A stretch of DNA of 64,000 nucleotides from Selaginella tamariscina (GCA_003024785.1 PUQB01000301.1:24258-88257); one strand, 5' to 3'. Positions 50,369 to 61,429 are shown, counted from the first letter of the stretch. Notes: generated by a model from the sequence alone, not told the origin. Program-made: numbers and translations.

Positions 50369-50560
50369 TTCTATATAATATCTCCGTACATATGTATACA
50401 TGTTTCGCACAAATAGTGCAGATAGTGAGACATAAGGAAACACAGAATGTCAATCCAATGCATATTTTATTTATTGAGTTTACCATTATTTTTAACATTG
50501 TATGAATATTAGTATCTTATCACGAAGATGATAATTGGGATTGCATTACTAGTGAAATAT

Positions 50561-51063
50561 CTTCTTTCGGAGATAGTTAGTGGAAGAAAACTAAATTCCC
50601 CCTTTGAAGTTGGTGAGTATGGAATGTTTTTACACTTAAGTTTAACACACACACCACACACTTCAAACATATAAATATGCATATGGTTTCCAAGTATAGT
50701 ATAAGATTGCACATTAAAGTACTACAATACAATAATTATAAATCAATTATTAATGTAGTTATGGAGTGTTTATCAAGAGAATAAGCTAGAAGAACTCGTT
50801 GACAGAGGCTGCAATCTAGTTATTCACAAACTGAAGCATTGGAGGGCAATTCACGTGTCATGCTTTGCACACATGAAGATGAGACACGTAGGCCCCGCTT
50901 GAGTGACGTGGTTGCGATGCGCTGGGTTATCTGGTTGTTCCTGAGCTTCCAACAAAGCCACCGTGGTACTTCAGATTAGTACGGTCTGTCTAGCAGTTCA
51001 TCGTACGATAAGAGCACTTACACTGGGTCTTCAAGTGATGCAGGTGAAAAAACATTACTTTGA
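50561..51063 (+). pseudogene. CRK 3' fragment, copy 3
   Basis: Only the last two kinase exons are present. A shortened first piece has LSEIVSGRK equivalents (cttctttcggagatagttag, 50561-50580). After the intron come the LWSVYQE / KLEELVD block and the VVPELP-like end, through to GEKTLL-TGA at 51063. It has internal deletions, including loss of the segment around GLTNFK. It lies about 190 bp after CRK2, so it is a partial tandem copy with no kinase core. Confidence 0.8.
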
Positions 51064-53888
51064 ATTCTTTCTTTCTTTTTCTTTGCCTATGTTATGTTTT
51101 TTTTTAATTACTTTTATTCTTAAAGATATCACATACACACTTTTACCACACACACACACACATATATATCTGTGTGTGTGTGTGTATGTATGTATGTTAT
51201 ACATATATATGTACATAATTATTCAACCTTAACATAACTAAGGTTATTGAAATTTTTTGAACCCCTTGAAGGATACACTTGTTGCCCACTCTTACAATCA
51301 CGAATGATATGGATATATGTAACTTTTGTTTGTAATTCAAATAGAAGATATAACAGATATTAAAAATGATATCAAATTATACTACGTGTGGATATAGATA
51401 TAATGGGATCATGTATATACATTTAAAATTAATATATTTTAAACATAATTAAAGGAAGGTCGGGAAAGTAATATTGTTTATTTAACCCTAAACCTAAATC
51501 CTTAAACCCCTTATTTCTAATGGTAATTAATTAATATTTAATTAATTAATAAATATTAAAAAGTAAGAGGGTGATAATGTTGAACGACCACTTGACACCC
51601 ATTTGTACTACATGTAATGTTTATATAGGATAAAACTTTGACAATTGTTCCACTCTTTTTTTTCCATTTGACCTCAGTTAAATCAATTCAAGCAATGTGA
51701 AAAGAAAGAGTGCAAAGACAATTATATATACCAAATGTATTATATAATAATGAAATGCATTAAACTGATGGTGTTTTTAATTTATATTCTATAAAACCAT
51801 TATAATAATTAACTTAATTAACTGTGATTAAGGGAGGCATTACGTTTATATATATAAAAAAAATTATATGAAAAATTATATATTATATAAAAAAACACAA
51901 ACGAAATTCATATAAGATCTGTTTGTGCTCCGTAATATTTTCTGAATTGACATAAATAGAACAGAAAAAAAATATATACACAGCCATGCCATCCTTTACA
52001 ACGTGATTTAAAGTACAACTTTACATAAATAATAACAAAAATACATAATAATTTACATATTTAAATCTGATGTAAGCTTTTAAATTAGAAGTTTAGATTT
52101 TTAAGAATTAGTTTTATTTCAAGCACAAACTCTCCCGCTCAGTGAATTTTCACACACACACTCCATGGAGCTTGTACAACAGGTGTGCGATCGATGATAT
52201 ATACATTTAAGACATTTTGTTCATACCGACAATATCAATAAAACATTAGAAAATTTTGATATGTATATATGCAATCTCAAAACTGTATGTTAAATAACAG
52301 CATAGTTATTAAAAAGTTCCATTTGCATTTCTATTTCTTAAAAGGTTACGGTGATCAGGTTGAAAAACTTAACAATTGTTTAAAATTAAAGTTTTAATTT
52401 CTTTTTATATAAACAAAAGCTTACAATTATTTAAAAATTAAAGTTTTAATTTCGTTTATATAAACTAAAAGCTTACATCAGACTTATTATATGAACTTAT
52501 ATGTTTAAAAGACACTGTTATCTTCTTCGTAGTCTGATCTAATCAATTATATACATACATATACAATATTTATTTCTCTATTATAATAAATACAACACAC
52601 GGCATGTGCGTAGACTCTGCATGTATACATACATATATATCTATGTTATCTTTATCTTGAATATCGTTTTAATCTTAGTATAAATGATTAATGTGTATTA
52701 ATAATATATGTAGTTTCCGATTGCTAATTAATTTGTAAGTGCTTTTTCTTTAATAAATAAATGTTAAGAATAATAAATTTAATAGAAACAGTGATTAGCT
52801 CTTTATACTTTTTTTTTCTTTACTTTTTTAAATTATGTCATGTATAAAACTAAATTTTTAATTTTACCCTGACCTGGAAGTAGGTGTATAATTATAGATT
52901 ATATAATGTGTATGTGTTTTGTACATATATATTTCATCATTCCTATTTTACATAGGATATCAAATGCATTTGATATTGTGGTGTGTGTGAAAGTAAACTG
53001 CTGATTGTCTATACATGATTATATATGTGACTTATGTCATACAATGTCATGTATATGATATTTGTATTATATATAATTGTGGGTAATAATCTTAGATTAT
53101 ACAATTTGTATGCATTTTGTACATATGTTTTCATCCACTTTATACGATATGTGTGCATGCGTTACGAATATGCCCTTATACGAACCTGAAATTTGCTTTA
53201 AATTATACATATCCTGAAACTTCCAATTTATTTATTTTTAAATTAGAACGAAGTTTATTAAGTGGACAAAGTAAATACCATAATTATTTAGAAAGTTATA
53301 TTATATAAGCATGCTGATTTACATCATTAATAAAACGGTTTAAAATTATATCAAATTTTACTAGTGTTGATATATTATATATATGCATTATACTGGATCA
53401 TATATATAATGTTTTCCTTTATATATACATTTGATTTTTCTAAAAGTGAATTCTAGAATTAATACCTTTAAAAGATAGTATTCAAGATATACGCGGGGAC
53501 GTGAATTTTTTATTTAAAGAAGTTTGCCTTTCAAATTGATTTATTTATTTATCTTATTAAACATGTTTATAATCAAATTAATAGACAAAGTATACCCCTT
53601 CTTTTTAATGGTTTTGACTTAATTATATAATGTTATAGTTTTTATTTTGAATTTTTAATGCAAAACAGTATTTGTAAGTTTTATAAAGTTCAGAAATAAT
53701 GTAAACAATATCAATTATATATTAACACAATGTAAGTCAATTCGCCGGTCTAACTTGGCAGCAATTTTAAACTGGTATGTACATAATGTCAATGTTATAT
53801 TATATGTCTGCGATTGAATTATAATGCATATAAACTATATAATAACATATTTTTTCATAATAATATAAAGAATAAGAAGTTGTGTGAG

Positions 53889-53929
<41 letters not shown>

Positions 53930-54155
53930 TGTCCTACATTTGGTTTCTAACTCAGACACACAATCAAGATTTAAAGAATAATATTCAATAGAGAACAATT
54001 CATGCATGTTTAAAATAAAGAGGAGTCCAGATAAAATCTGTTTGCACTTCAAAATATTTATTCAATTTACATAATACAGAAAAGTAAAAAATAAATAAAT
54101 AAATAAATAAATAAAATTTACACTATGTTACGCTTGAACCATGCCATCCTTATGA

Positions 54156-54231
54156 TTAAAGAAGTTTACATGTAAATTGTTTCACATAAATGAGATATAT
54201 TGTGAAACAATTTACATGTAAACTTCTTTAA
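54156..54231. repeat. Perfect 31-bp inverted repeat with 14-nt loop
   Basis: Arms 54156-54186 and 54201-54231 are exact reverse complements. The homologous spacer B has only the left arm (about 41855-41880), so the right arm is new to copy C. Confidence 0.9.
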
Positions 54232-54637
54232 ATAAATGAAATATTATTTATACACACATAAGTTCATAAACAACATATTTAAGTCTGATGTAAAATTTTA
54301 GCTTATATAACACTAATTAAAATTATGAATCTTAAAAAATTATTTAATCTTAAACACAAATTTTCATATGTCAAGTGTAACATTTTAAGAATAAAATAAG
54401 AAATTAAGCTGTTTATACATATGTTTTGAGGTTGCACACACACATGAGAGAGAGGGGAGGGATGTTGGATGCATATGTGTATATATAGATAAAACTTCTG
54501 ATGTTGAAGAATGTGTACGTACTTCTTTGTATGTGATTATTTAATACATTTATATAATATTCATAAAAGCCTTAAATGTATGTAGATAAACATATGTGTA
54601 TAGATCTAAAACTACACATGCCTACACACACACAGAT

Positions 54638-54638
<1 letters not shown>

Positions 54639-54722
<84 letters not shown>
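54639..54722 (+). repeat. Composite (TA)n(GA)n microsatellite
   Basis: About 32 bp of TA repeat followed by about 51 bp of GA repeat. Confidence 0.9.
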
Positions 54723-54725
<3 letters not shown>

Positions 54726-55432
54726 AGACGCACGCACGCACGCACACTTTGTGTTGTTTTTTTTTTGCAGAAGAAGAGAGGACCATCCCAAGAAGATGGC
54801 CTGAAGTGCTTTGGAAGAGGATACATTAAAGCCAAACACACACACACACATATACTGACAATATTTAATATGTTATGCAGTTCTATAAATGTATGTAATG
54901 CGTATAATCACGATATATTATATCGTTGACAATATTTAATATTGTTATGCATTCTATAAATGTATGTAATGCATATAATCACGATATATATAAAAACATA
55001 ATTGTGTATATGACTTCAAATATATCACATTTCTATAGACGTTATAGATGTATATTGTAATATATATTTTCACATACCCACTCACATGTATACGTGTGTA
55101 GAGATAAGATGCACGTTGTAACTAAAGTGGGTATGATACGTGAAAATGGGAATATAAATAAATTACTAATTAATACTTAAGTTTTAGTTATTAATTAATC
55201 ATTTAATTAATATGTAATTAGCCTTAAATATTAATTAATTAATTAATTAATCCTTAATAACCTTACTTAGTAAGGAATATTCCTAAACTATCTTAGAATA
55301 TTCATATTATTCTAAAATAGATGAAGAAATACTATCAAACATAATTACAATGAAATCATTTCCTTATCAACATGTTAATTTATTTATAAATACTTTCTTC
55401 CTAACCATATAGAAGAAATCTCCTCATTTTGT

Positions 55433-55770
55433 CTAAACATCACTTTCCGGATTAATCAAATCATTTTGGTCAATATCTTGATGTTGTTGCCACCACCTAA
55501 CACTCTCACGAATGCAATTGGGAGTTGCCATCCTTGTTAATACATAAGATGTAATAAGATCAGGTTTGCATAAAGGCTCATCTAAAGAATAACGTTCCTT
55601 AAGATAATATTATAAAGCGCCCGTTGCTATTCTTCATTTTATAAAATTCAAAATCACGAGAAAGAAAAGCTTCAGGAAATGTTTGATACGGTGGATACTG
55701 CTCACAAAAATTTTCGAATTCTTCTTTCTGAGGTACGTATCCAAATAATTCACTAGCTCATTCATAATAT
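55433..55770 (-). pseudogene. HAD/NLI-interacting-factor phosphatase-like gene, 3' part (split by element 2)
   Basis: Minus-strand C-terminal portion of the gene whose 5' part is at 62066-62650. Across the target-site duplication the open frame reads NPYSDTD-IMNELVNY, then FGYVPQKEEFENFCEQY, PYQTFPEAFLSRDFEF, LKERYSLDEPLCKPDL and RESVRWWQQHQDIDQ, ending at TAG 55433. The NPYSDTD...L..YL pattern matches the end of the FCP1/NLI-type HAD fold; the remaining tail I do not recognise. Two frame shifts (near 55745 and 55615) fit indels. The insertion separates it from its catalytic part by 6.3 kb. Confidence 0.6.
55766..55770. repeat. Target-site duplication AATAT (left)
   Basis: AATAT immediately precedes the 5' LTR, and the same five bases follow the 3' LTR at 62066-62070. 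A 5-bp duplication is normal for Ty3 integrases. Confidence 0.9.
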
Positions 55771-55986
55771 TGTCACGACCGATACAGAATACAGGATTCC
55801 GGATACAGGACATGGGTTGCAGGACTTTCCTACAGGATTCCGGATACAGGATATGGGTTGCAGGATTTTCCTACAGGATATTCCTACCAGGATTCCGGAC
55901 ACAGGATTCGGTTGCAGGATATTCCTACAGGATATGCCACAGGATATGCCTAGAGGATAAGGGACATGTGGACTCATCTTAGCCTC

Positions 55987-56037
55987 TGCATGCATGCAAT
56001 CACTTTTGCATGCATGCAACCACTTTTGCATGCATGC
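55987..56037 (+). promoter_or_regulatory. Triple RY-box array in the U3 promoter of element 2
   Basis: TGCATGCATGC occurs at 55987, 56007 and 56027, an exact 20-bp period, ending 25 bp before the TATA-like box. CATGCATG is the RY motif bound by plant B3 factors (ABI3/FUS3/LEC2). The array is repeated in the 3' LTR. Confidence 0.6.
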
Positions 56038-56062
56038 CTAGATTAGCTCTTGGAGTTGTGAG

Positions 56063-56106
56063 CATAAAAGCTCCGACCTAATTGTTGTACAATCAGTTAC
56101 TATCAA
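56063..56106 (+). promoter_or_regulatory. TATA-like box and predicted transcript 5' end of element 2
   Basis: CATAAAAG (56063-56070) lies about 30 bp before CAGTTACTATCAA (56094-56106), which is the exact reverse complement of the primer site after the LTR. The start of R is inferred from this spacing. Confidence 0.6.
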
Positions 56107-56406
56107 CACCAGTCTTACTACGATCAATCTCGTCTTGTCTTGTTCTTGTCTTGTTTCCTGTCCTGTTCCTGTCTCGCTCCTATTTCCTGTCCTGTTCCTG
56201 GATCCTGTCCTGCCTGGATCCTGTCCTGTTCCTGGATCCTGTCCTTTCCTGTCTTGCTCCCGGATCCTATCCTGATCCTGTCTTGCTCCTAGATCCGTCC
56301 TGTTCCTATTCCTAGTTCCTGTCCTGCTCTCGGTCCTGTTCCTGAGTCAAGCCTTCATGTCCTTGGAATCCTGTTCTTCCTGGTTCCTGGATCGTGGCTT
56401 GACAGT

Positions 56407-56419
56407 TTGATAGTAACTG
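56407..56419 (+). other. Self-complementary primer-binding site of element 2
   Basis: TTGATAGTAACTG, beginning two bases after the 5' LTR, pairs over all 13 nt with CAGTTACTATCAA at 56094-56106. No match to the initiator-Met tRNA site (TGGTATCAGAGC) is present. This is the arrangement of the self-priming Tf1 family of fission yeast. Confidence 0.75.
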
Positions 56420-56487
56420 CTTCATAGTTCTCCGTTTTCCAGCTACCTTTTTTCTTGATTCTTTTCCTCCTTTTTCTTTCCTAGATC

Positions 56488-57455
56488 ATGGCTGATTTTG
56501 AGCGTTTCAACGCGAGCACCAAATGCTACTTCATGAGCTGGCCACTTTGCGCCAAGTGGTCACCGACCTGCAAGGTTCCACCACTGCGGCACATGCAGCT
56601 GCTGATGCATCCTCCAAGGCTGCTGCGCAGGCTCTCTCCCAGGCATCGGTGGTTCCCTCTTCATCAAACTTTTCTTCGGAGCCGAAGGTTAGCATGCCAG
56701 AGAAGTTCAGTGGTAATCGTGCCGATTTCCAAGGTTTCCTGAATCAGATCCGGCTCTTGATCCGTATGCAACCACGGCGCTACTCGACTGATGCTCAAAA
56801 GGTGGGTCTTTTGGCATCACTAAGTGGATTCCACGGGCTTGGTTGCCCCTTGCTGGAGCGTGACGACCCATTGGGAAGACTTGAAGGTTTCGTGGCTGCC
56901 TTTGAAGCCTGTTTTGGAGATCCTGATAAGTACCGTTCTGCATGCACGAAGTTACGGAAGCTCACTCAAGGATCCCGACCAGCTTCCGTCTATGCATCCG
57001 AATTTCAGCAACTTTGCACGAACATTCCATGGGACGAGACTGCATTGATCGAACACTTCCGTTTTGGGTTGAGGGATGACGTGAAGGACCTTCTCCTTAC
57101 GTTACCGGATGCCCAAACATTAGCGGAGATCATGCAACAAGCTGTTCGTTGCGACAACCGTTTGTTCGAGCGTCGTCAGGAAAGATCCCGTCAACAGTTC
57201 CTGCAAACCAATCCTGCAGCTGTGGTACATGTTCCTGCACCACCTTCTGGAGTAGTTCCTATGGAGGTTGAGAAATCCAAGCGTGGCTCTCTTTCCGCTG
57301 CTGAGAAGCAACGTCGTCGCAGTGAGAACCTGTGCTTGTATTGTGGTGGAGCAGGACACAAGGTGGCAGATTGTCCTATTAAAGCCAGGAACTTCAAGAC
57401 GCGTGAAGTTGAAGCTGAAGTTCAGTCGGAAAACTCCAATGTCCACTTCGTCTAG
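56488..57455 (+). CDS. gag: Element 2 gag
   Basis: Capsid and nucleocapsid protein. ATG 56488 gives MADFERFNASTK; a one-base shift near 56525 leads into LHELATLRQVVTDLQG. The capsid core includes KVSMPEKFSGNRADFQGFL, FVAAFEACFGDPDKYRSA, LRKLTQGSRPASVYASEF and ALIEHFRFGLRDDVKDLLL. The zinc knuckle is CLYCGGAGHKVADC (about 57331-57372). The frame ends at TAG 57455, just before the protease in another frame. Confidence 0.88.
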
Positions 57456-57466
57456 GAGCCGCGAAG

Positions 57467-59870
57467 TTGGACGTAGGTGCAGGCTCCATTGGTGCTGCTC
57501 ATACCATCCCATCACTTAAGTTTCCTGTACACATTCATCTTAATAATCGAGAGCTCATGGAGTTTGCCTTGTTAGACACTGGTGCAAATGCATGCTTCAT
57601 GGATGACACGTTTGCAACTCAACATGGCATTTCGGTGGTGAAGTTGAAGCGTGCAGTTCCTGTAGAGGTGGCCGATGGGCGTCTAATTGCTTCTGGCGCA
57701 GTTACCCATGCTACCGAACCTCTCTCCTGCAGGTTGGCACATTCAACTGTTCAATTTCCTTCAACTTGATCAAGACTCGGTCGACTCCCATCATTTTGGG
57801 CATGCCATGGTTCGTTGTTGCAAATCCGCAGATCGACTGGAGGTCTAGGACGCTCACGTTTTCCTCTCCACAGCTAGGATCAATCCTGTACCTTCCTGTG
57901 TGCAGGATACATCCTTAGTATCTGAGGCAGTACAAGCTACAGGATTGACCGTGCCTGTTCCTGTACCAGTGTTGAAGACTCCTCCTCGACAGGATTCACC
58001 TCATGTCAGTTCCTCAGCACATCCGCAGGCTCTCTCCACTCCTGTAAGTTTGCGGTGTCCTGTACAGGGTTCTTCCAATCCTGTATCAGTGTCGAAGGTT
58101 CCTCCTCAACAGGATCCACCTCCTGTTGATTCGTCAGCACATTCGCAGGCTTTTCCACTCTTGCGCAACCACGGACTCCTGTACAGGATTCTTCCAATCC
58201 TGTACACTCATCAACACCCACAGGTTTTTTCCAATCCTGCTTTTTTTACCGCTTCTGTTCCATCCCCCAAGATCCTTCCTCTTTTTCAGTCACAGCTCCC
58301 TCCTTCTCCTCTCCGAGTTCTTACCACTACCATGCATGAACTCGCCACTGATCCTGCTCCCTTCCACCTTTTTGCCTTTCAAGTAACTCCTACGTCCTCT
58401 TCTACCTTTCCTGTATCCGACTCCCTGTTTTTTCTCCTTCTCCTTCTCCTTCTCCTCCTTCTTCCCTACCATCCAAGTACCACGACTTTAAGGACGTTTT
58501 TGACAAGCACAAGGCTGCAGTTCTTCCTGTTCACAGGTCCTACGACTGTCCTATTGATCTTGCGGAAGGAAAGACTCCACCATTCGGACCGATTTATGCA
58601 TTGTCACCCACAGAGTTGGAGGTTCTTCGTCAGTACATCGAGGACAACTTGGCATCCGGCTTCATTCGTCACTCAAAGTCCCCTGCAGGAGCCTATCTTC
58701 TTTGTCAAGAAGAAGGATGGGAGTTTACGTTTGGTTGTGGACTACAGGGGTTTGAATCAAGTCACCATTCGGAATCGGTACCCGTTGCCATTGATCCCGG
58801 AACTTCTCGATCGGCTGCGAGGAGCAAAGGTGTTCACGAAGATCGACTTACGAGGAGCCTACAACCTTGTACGGATTCGTCCCGGCGATGAGTGGAAGAC
58901 TGCCTTTCGTACAAGGTATGGACATTTTGAGTACACGGTAATGCCTTTCGGCCTTACCAATGCCCCAGCTGTTTCCAACACATGGTGAACGACATTTTCC
59001 GTGACTTCTTGGACCAGTTTGTGGTGATCTACCTCGACGACATCTTGATTTTCTCCAAGGACCAGGCGGCACATGACAAGCATGTACGACTAGTTTTAGA
59101 GCGGCTTCGCGAGCATGGCCTGTACGCGAAGTTGGAGAAGTGTTTTTTCGATAGGGATTCGGTGGAGTTCTTGGGCTACATCGTCTCTCCTGCTGGCGTT
59201 TCCATGGACATGCACAAGGTGAAGACCATCGTGGAGTGGGAGAGGCCCAAGTCGGTACGAGATGTACAATGTTTCCTTGGCTTTGCAAACTTCTACAGGC
59301 GGTTCATACAGGACTTCTCCAAGCGTGTACTTCCACTCACAGAACTCACCAAGCGCACAGGACTTTTCTCTTGGTCCGACAAGGCGGAACACGCGTTCAC
59401 AACACTCAAGGACGTTTTCACGACAGCTCCGATTTTAGCACATCCTGACCCTTCTCATCCTTTCTTCATTGAAGCAGATGCCTCGGATTTTGCAGTAGGA
59501 TCCGTCTATCGCAAGTTGGAGAGGACAAGTTGCTTCATCCTGTAGCTTTTCACTCTCGTAAGTTCCTGTCGGCGGAGATCAACTACGAGATTCATGACAA
59601 GGAACTCAAGGCCATTGTGGATTCGTTTGAGGAGTGGCGGCATTTCCTGGAAGGTGCTGCACATCCTGTACAAGTTCTTACGGATCACAAGAACCTGGAG
59701 TACTTTCAAACGGCTCGGTCCTCAGTCGGCGACAGGCTAGGTGGGCAGAGTTCCTATCACGTTTTGACTTCGTCATCGTCTACAGGCCCGGCTTTCGGAA
59801 TGGCAAGGCGGACGCATTGTCTAGGCGCTCTTACCTTGCACCAAGCCCGGGCGATCCTGCATTTGACGTC
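57467..59870 (+). CDS. pol: Element 2 pol part 1: protease, reverse transcriptase, RNase H (frame-broken)
   Basis: Protease with [15 protein letters not shown] (DTG active site, about 57565). A Pro/Ser-rich linker (57900-58470) is unusually rich in CAGGA/TCCTG words. RT starts about 58480 with [19 protein letters not shown] and continues with [45 protein letters not shown] and the catalytic [12 protein letters not shown] (about 59024-59059). [14 protein letters not shown] and [11 protein letters not shown] lead into RNase H with [12 protein letters not shown] (catalytic Asp), [20 protein letters not shown] and [11 protein letters not shown]. Breaks near 57765, 58470, 58690, 58970, 59510 and 59740 fit small indels. 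Confidence 0.87.
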
Positions 59871-59878
59871 AAAGGCAA

Positions 59879-61429
59879 GTGTTGTTGGGTCCTGATCGTT
59901 TCCGGCTTGCGGCACTGCAGGTTCATCAGGCTCCAGCAAATTCAACACTCCTACAGGACGTCCAGTTGGCTACAGACGACTTGGCAAAGAATGTGTTCTC
60001 ACACATTCATCCTGACGTTGCAAGTTCCTCTTCCTCCAGTTCCCGTCCAGACTACAACCTGTTCACCATACAGGATGGACTCCTGTACCGGGAAGGTCTC
60101 CTGTACGTTCCTGTTGGTATTTCCAGGACTCGTGTGGTACAGGATTGTCATGATACCCCGGCTACAGGACATTTTGGTGTGGCCAAGACAGTGGAGTTGG
60201 TGACTCGCAACTATTGGTGGCCTGGGTTGCGAGGTTTTGTGGAGAGGTTTGTACGGAGTTGTGACACTTGTAGCAGGTCGAAGATGCCTCATCATGCACC
60301 CTCTGGTCTTCTTCGTCCTCTTCCTGTTCCGTCTGCTCCTTGGAGATCCATTTCTATGGATTTCCTCACAGATCTTCCTCCTTCTCGTGGATTTGATGCA
60401 GTTCTTGTGGTGGTTGACCGTTTCACCAAGCAGGCTCATTTCCTACCCTGCAACAAGACAGCTACAGGTCAGACAACTGCCGAGTTGGTGATCCGCGAGG
60501 TGTTCCGACATCATGGTCTTCCTGAGAGCATTGTTTCCGATCGAGGTCCACAATTCATGTCCAAGTTTTGGCGAGAGCTTCTTCGGAGTCTACAGGTCAA
60601 AGCGGATCTTTCTTCAGGATATCACCCACAAACCGATGGGCAGTCCGAACGCACAATTCAGACCTTAGAACAGTATCTTCGTTGCTTCATCAGTTACCAG
60701 CAGGACAACTGGTTGGACCTCCTTCCAATGGCGGAGTTTGCCTACAACAACTCCATCCACGCATCTACAGGACAGACACCTTTCTTTGCTCTTACAGGCC
60801 ACCATCCACGTTTTGACTTTGCTCCTCCCGCTTCTCCTTCTTCCGCTCCTGCAGTACAGGATCGTCTTCAGCATCTTCGGCAGGTACAGGATGATCTCCA
60901 GGTTCATCTTCAACAGGCACAGGAACGATACAAGCATCATGCTGATGCTCACCGTCAGCCGGCACCTGCATACAAGATTGGTGATCTCGTGTGGCTTCTT
61001 CGTCGACACATTCGCACCAACAGGCCTTCTTCTAAGTTGGATTTTCAACGATTGGGCCCTTATAGGATCGTGGCGGAGGTAAATCCTGTAGCTTTCCGAC
61101 TCGAGTTACCATCCACGGTGAAACTTCATCCTGTGTTTCACACCTCTTTGTTGGAGCCGTATCATCCTTCTTCTCTTCCCGGTCGTGTTTCTTCTCCTCC
61201 CCCTCCTGTGGTCATTGACACGGAACCTGAGTACGAAGTTGCAGCCATCCTTGACTCTCGTCTTCATCGTCACCAACTCCAATACTTGGTGGATTGGAAA
61301 GGGTACCTGCCTACTGATCGCACTTGGGAACCTGCATCCAACTTACTCCATGCTTCTTCCAAGGTTGCTGCCTTCCATCGGCATTATCCTGCTAAACCAG
61401 GTCCCAAGACTCGTGGAACTCGTCTTTAG
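59879..61429 (+). CDS. pol: Element 2 pol part 2: integrase with chromodomain
   Basis: A 516-codon open frame. It has an HHCC zinc finger (H in [12 protein letters not shown], then [10 protein letters not shown]), the catalytic core with [11 protein letters not shown] (D), [13 protein letters not shown] (D) and [20 protein letters not shown] (E), [20 protein letters not shown], the GPY-like module [17 protein letters not shown] with [12 protein letters not shown], and a C-terminal chromodomain [11 protein letters not shown]...[19 protein letters not shown]. The frame is intact from start to TAG 61429. The chromodomain is the defining mark of chromoviruses and binds histone H3 tails. It probably belongs to one gag-pol polyprotein rather than having its own start. 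Confidence 0.92.
   Translation: MLLGPDRFRLAALQVHQAPANSTLLQDVQLATDDLAKNVFSHIHPDVASSSSSSSRPDYNLFTIQDGLLYREGLLYVPVGISRTRVVQDCHDTPATGHFGVAKTVELVTRNYWWPGLRGFVERFVRSCDTCSRSKMPHHAPSGLLRPLPVPSAPWRSISMDFLTDLPPSRGFDAVLVVVDRFTKQAHFLPCNKTATGQTTAELVIREVFRHHGLPESIVSDRGPQFMSKFWRELLRSLQVKADLSSGYHPQTDGQSERTIQTLEQYLRCFISYQQDNWLDLLPMAEFAYNNSIHASTGQTPFFALTGHHPRFDFAPPASPSSAPAVQDRLQHLRQVQDDLQVHLQQAQERYKHHADAHRQPAPAYKIGDLVWLLRRHIRTNRPSSKLDFQRLGPYRIVAEVNPVAFRLELPSTVKLHPVFHTSLLEPYHPSSLPGRVSSPPPPVVIDTEPEYEVAAILDSRLHRHQLQYLVDWKGYLPTDRTWEPASNLLHASSKVAAFHRHYPAKPGPKTRGTRL

Larger units (their letters stand above)
51064..55432. other. AT-rich spacer copy C
   Basis: No gene recognised. It is homologous to spacer B (38661-42600) and partly A. 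Tracts include (AC)n and (GT)n at about 51148-51186, (TA)n at 53892-53922, AAAT repeats at 54090-54113, and (TA)n(GA)n at about 54639-54722. A perfect hairpin lies at 54156-54231. The exon-like segment at 54752-54830 matches 42468-42545. ttaattaa-rich sequence fills 55140-55260. Confidence 0.5.
55771..56404 (+). repeat. 5' LTR of element 2
   Basis: Begins TGTCACGACC and ends GTGGCTTGACA. Left part (about 55780-55950) is filled with CAGGA words (CAGGATTCCGGATACAGGA type), the middle with three TGCATGCATGC boxes, and the right part (about 56150-56345) with TCCTG words. TATA-like CATAAAAG at 56063-56070 sets U3 to about 55771-56093. Confidence 0.93.

Noticed and set aside
56082-56315. Open frame of about 77 codons in the LTR of element 2, and its copy at 61752-61934
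   Set aside because: It is a translation of TCCTG repeats (Pro/Leu/Ser/Val runs), not a protein.
56405-56425. Initiator-Met tRNA primer site for element 2
   Set aside because: TGGTATCAGAGC is absent; the site matches the element's own RNA start instead.
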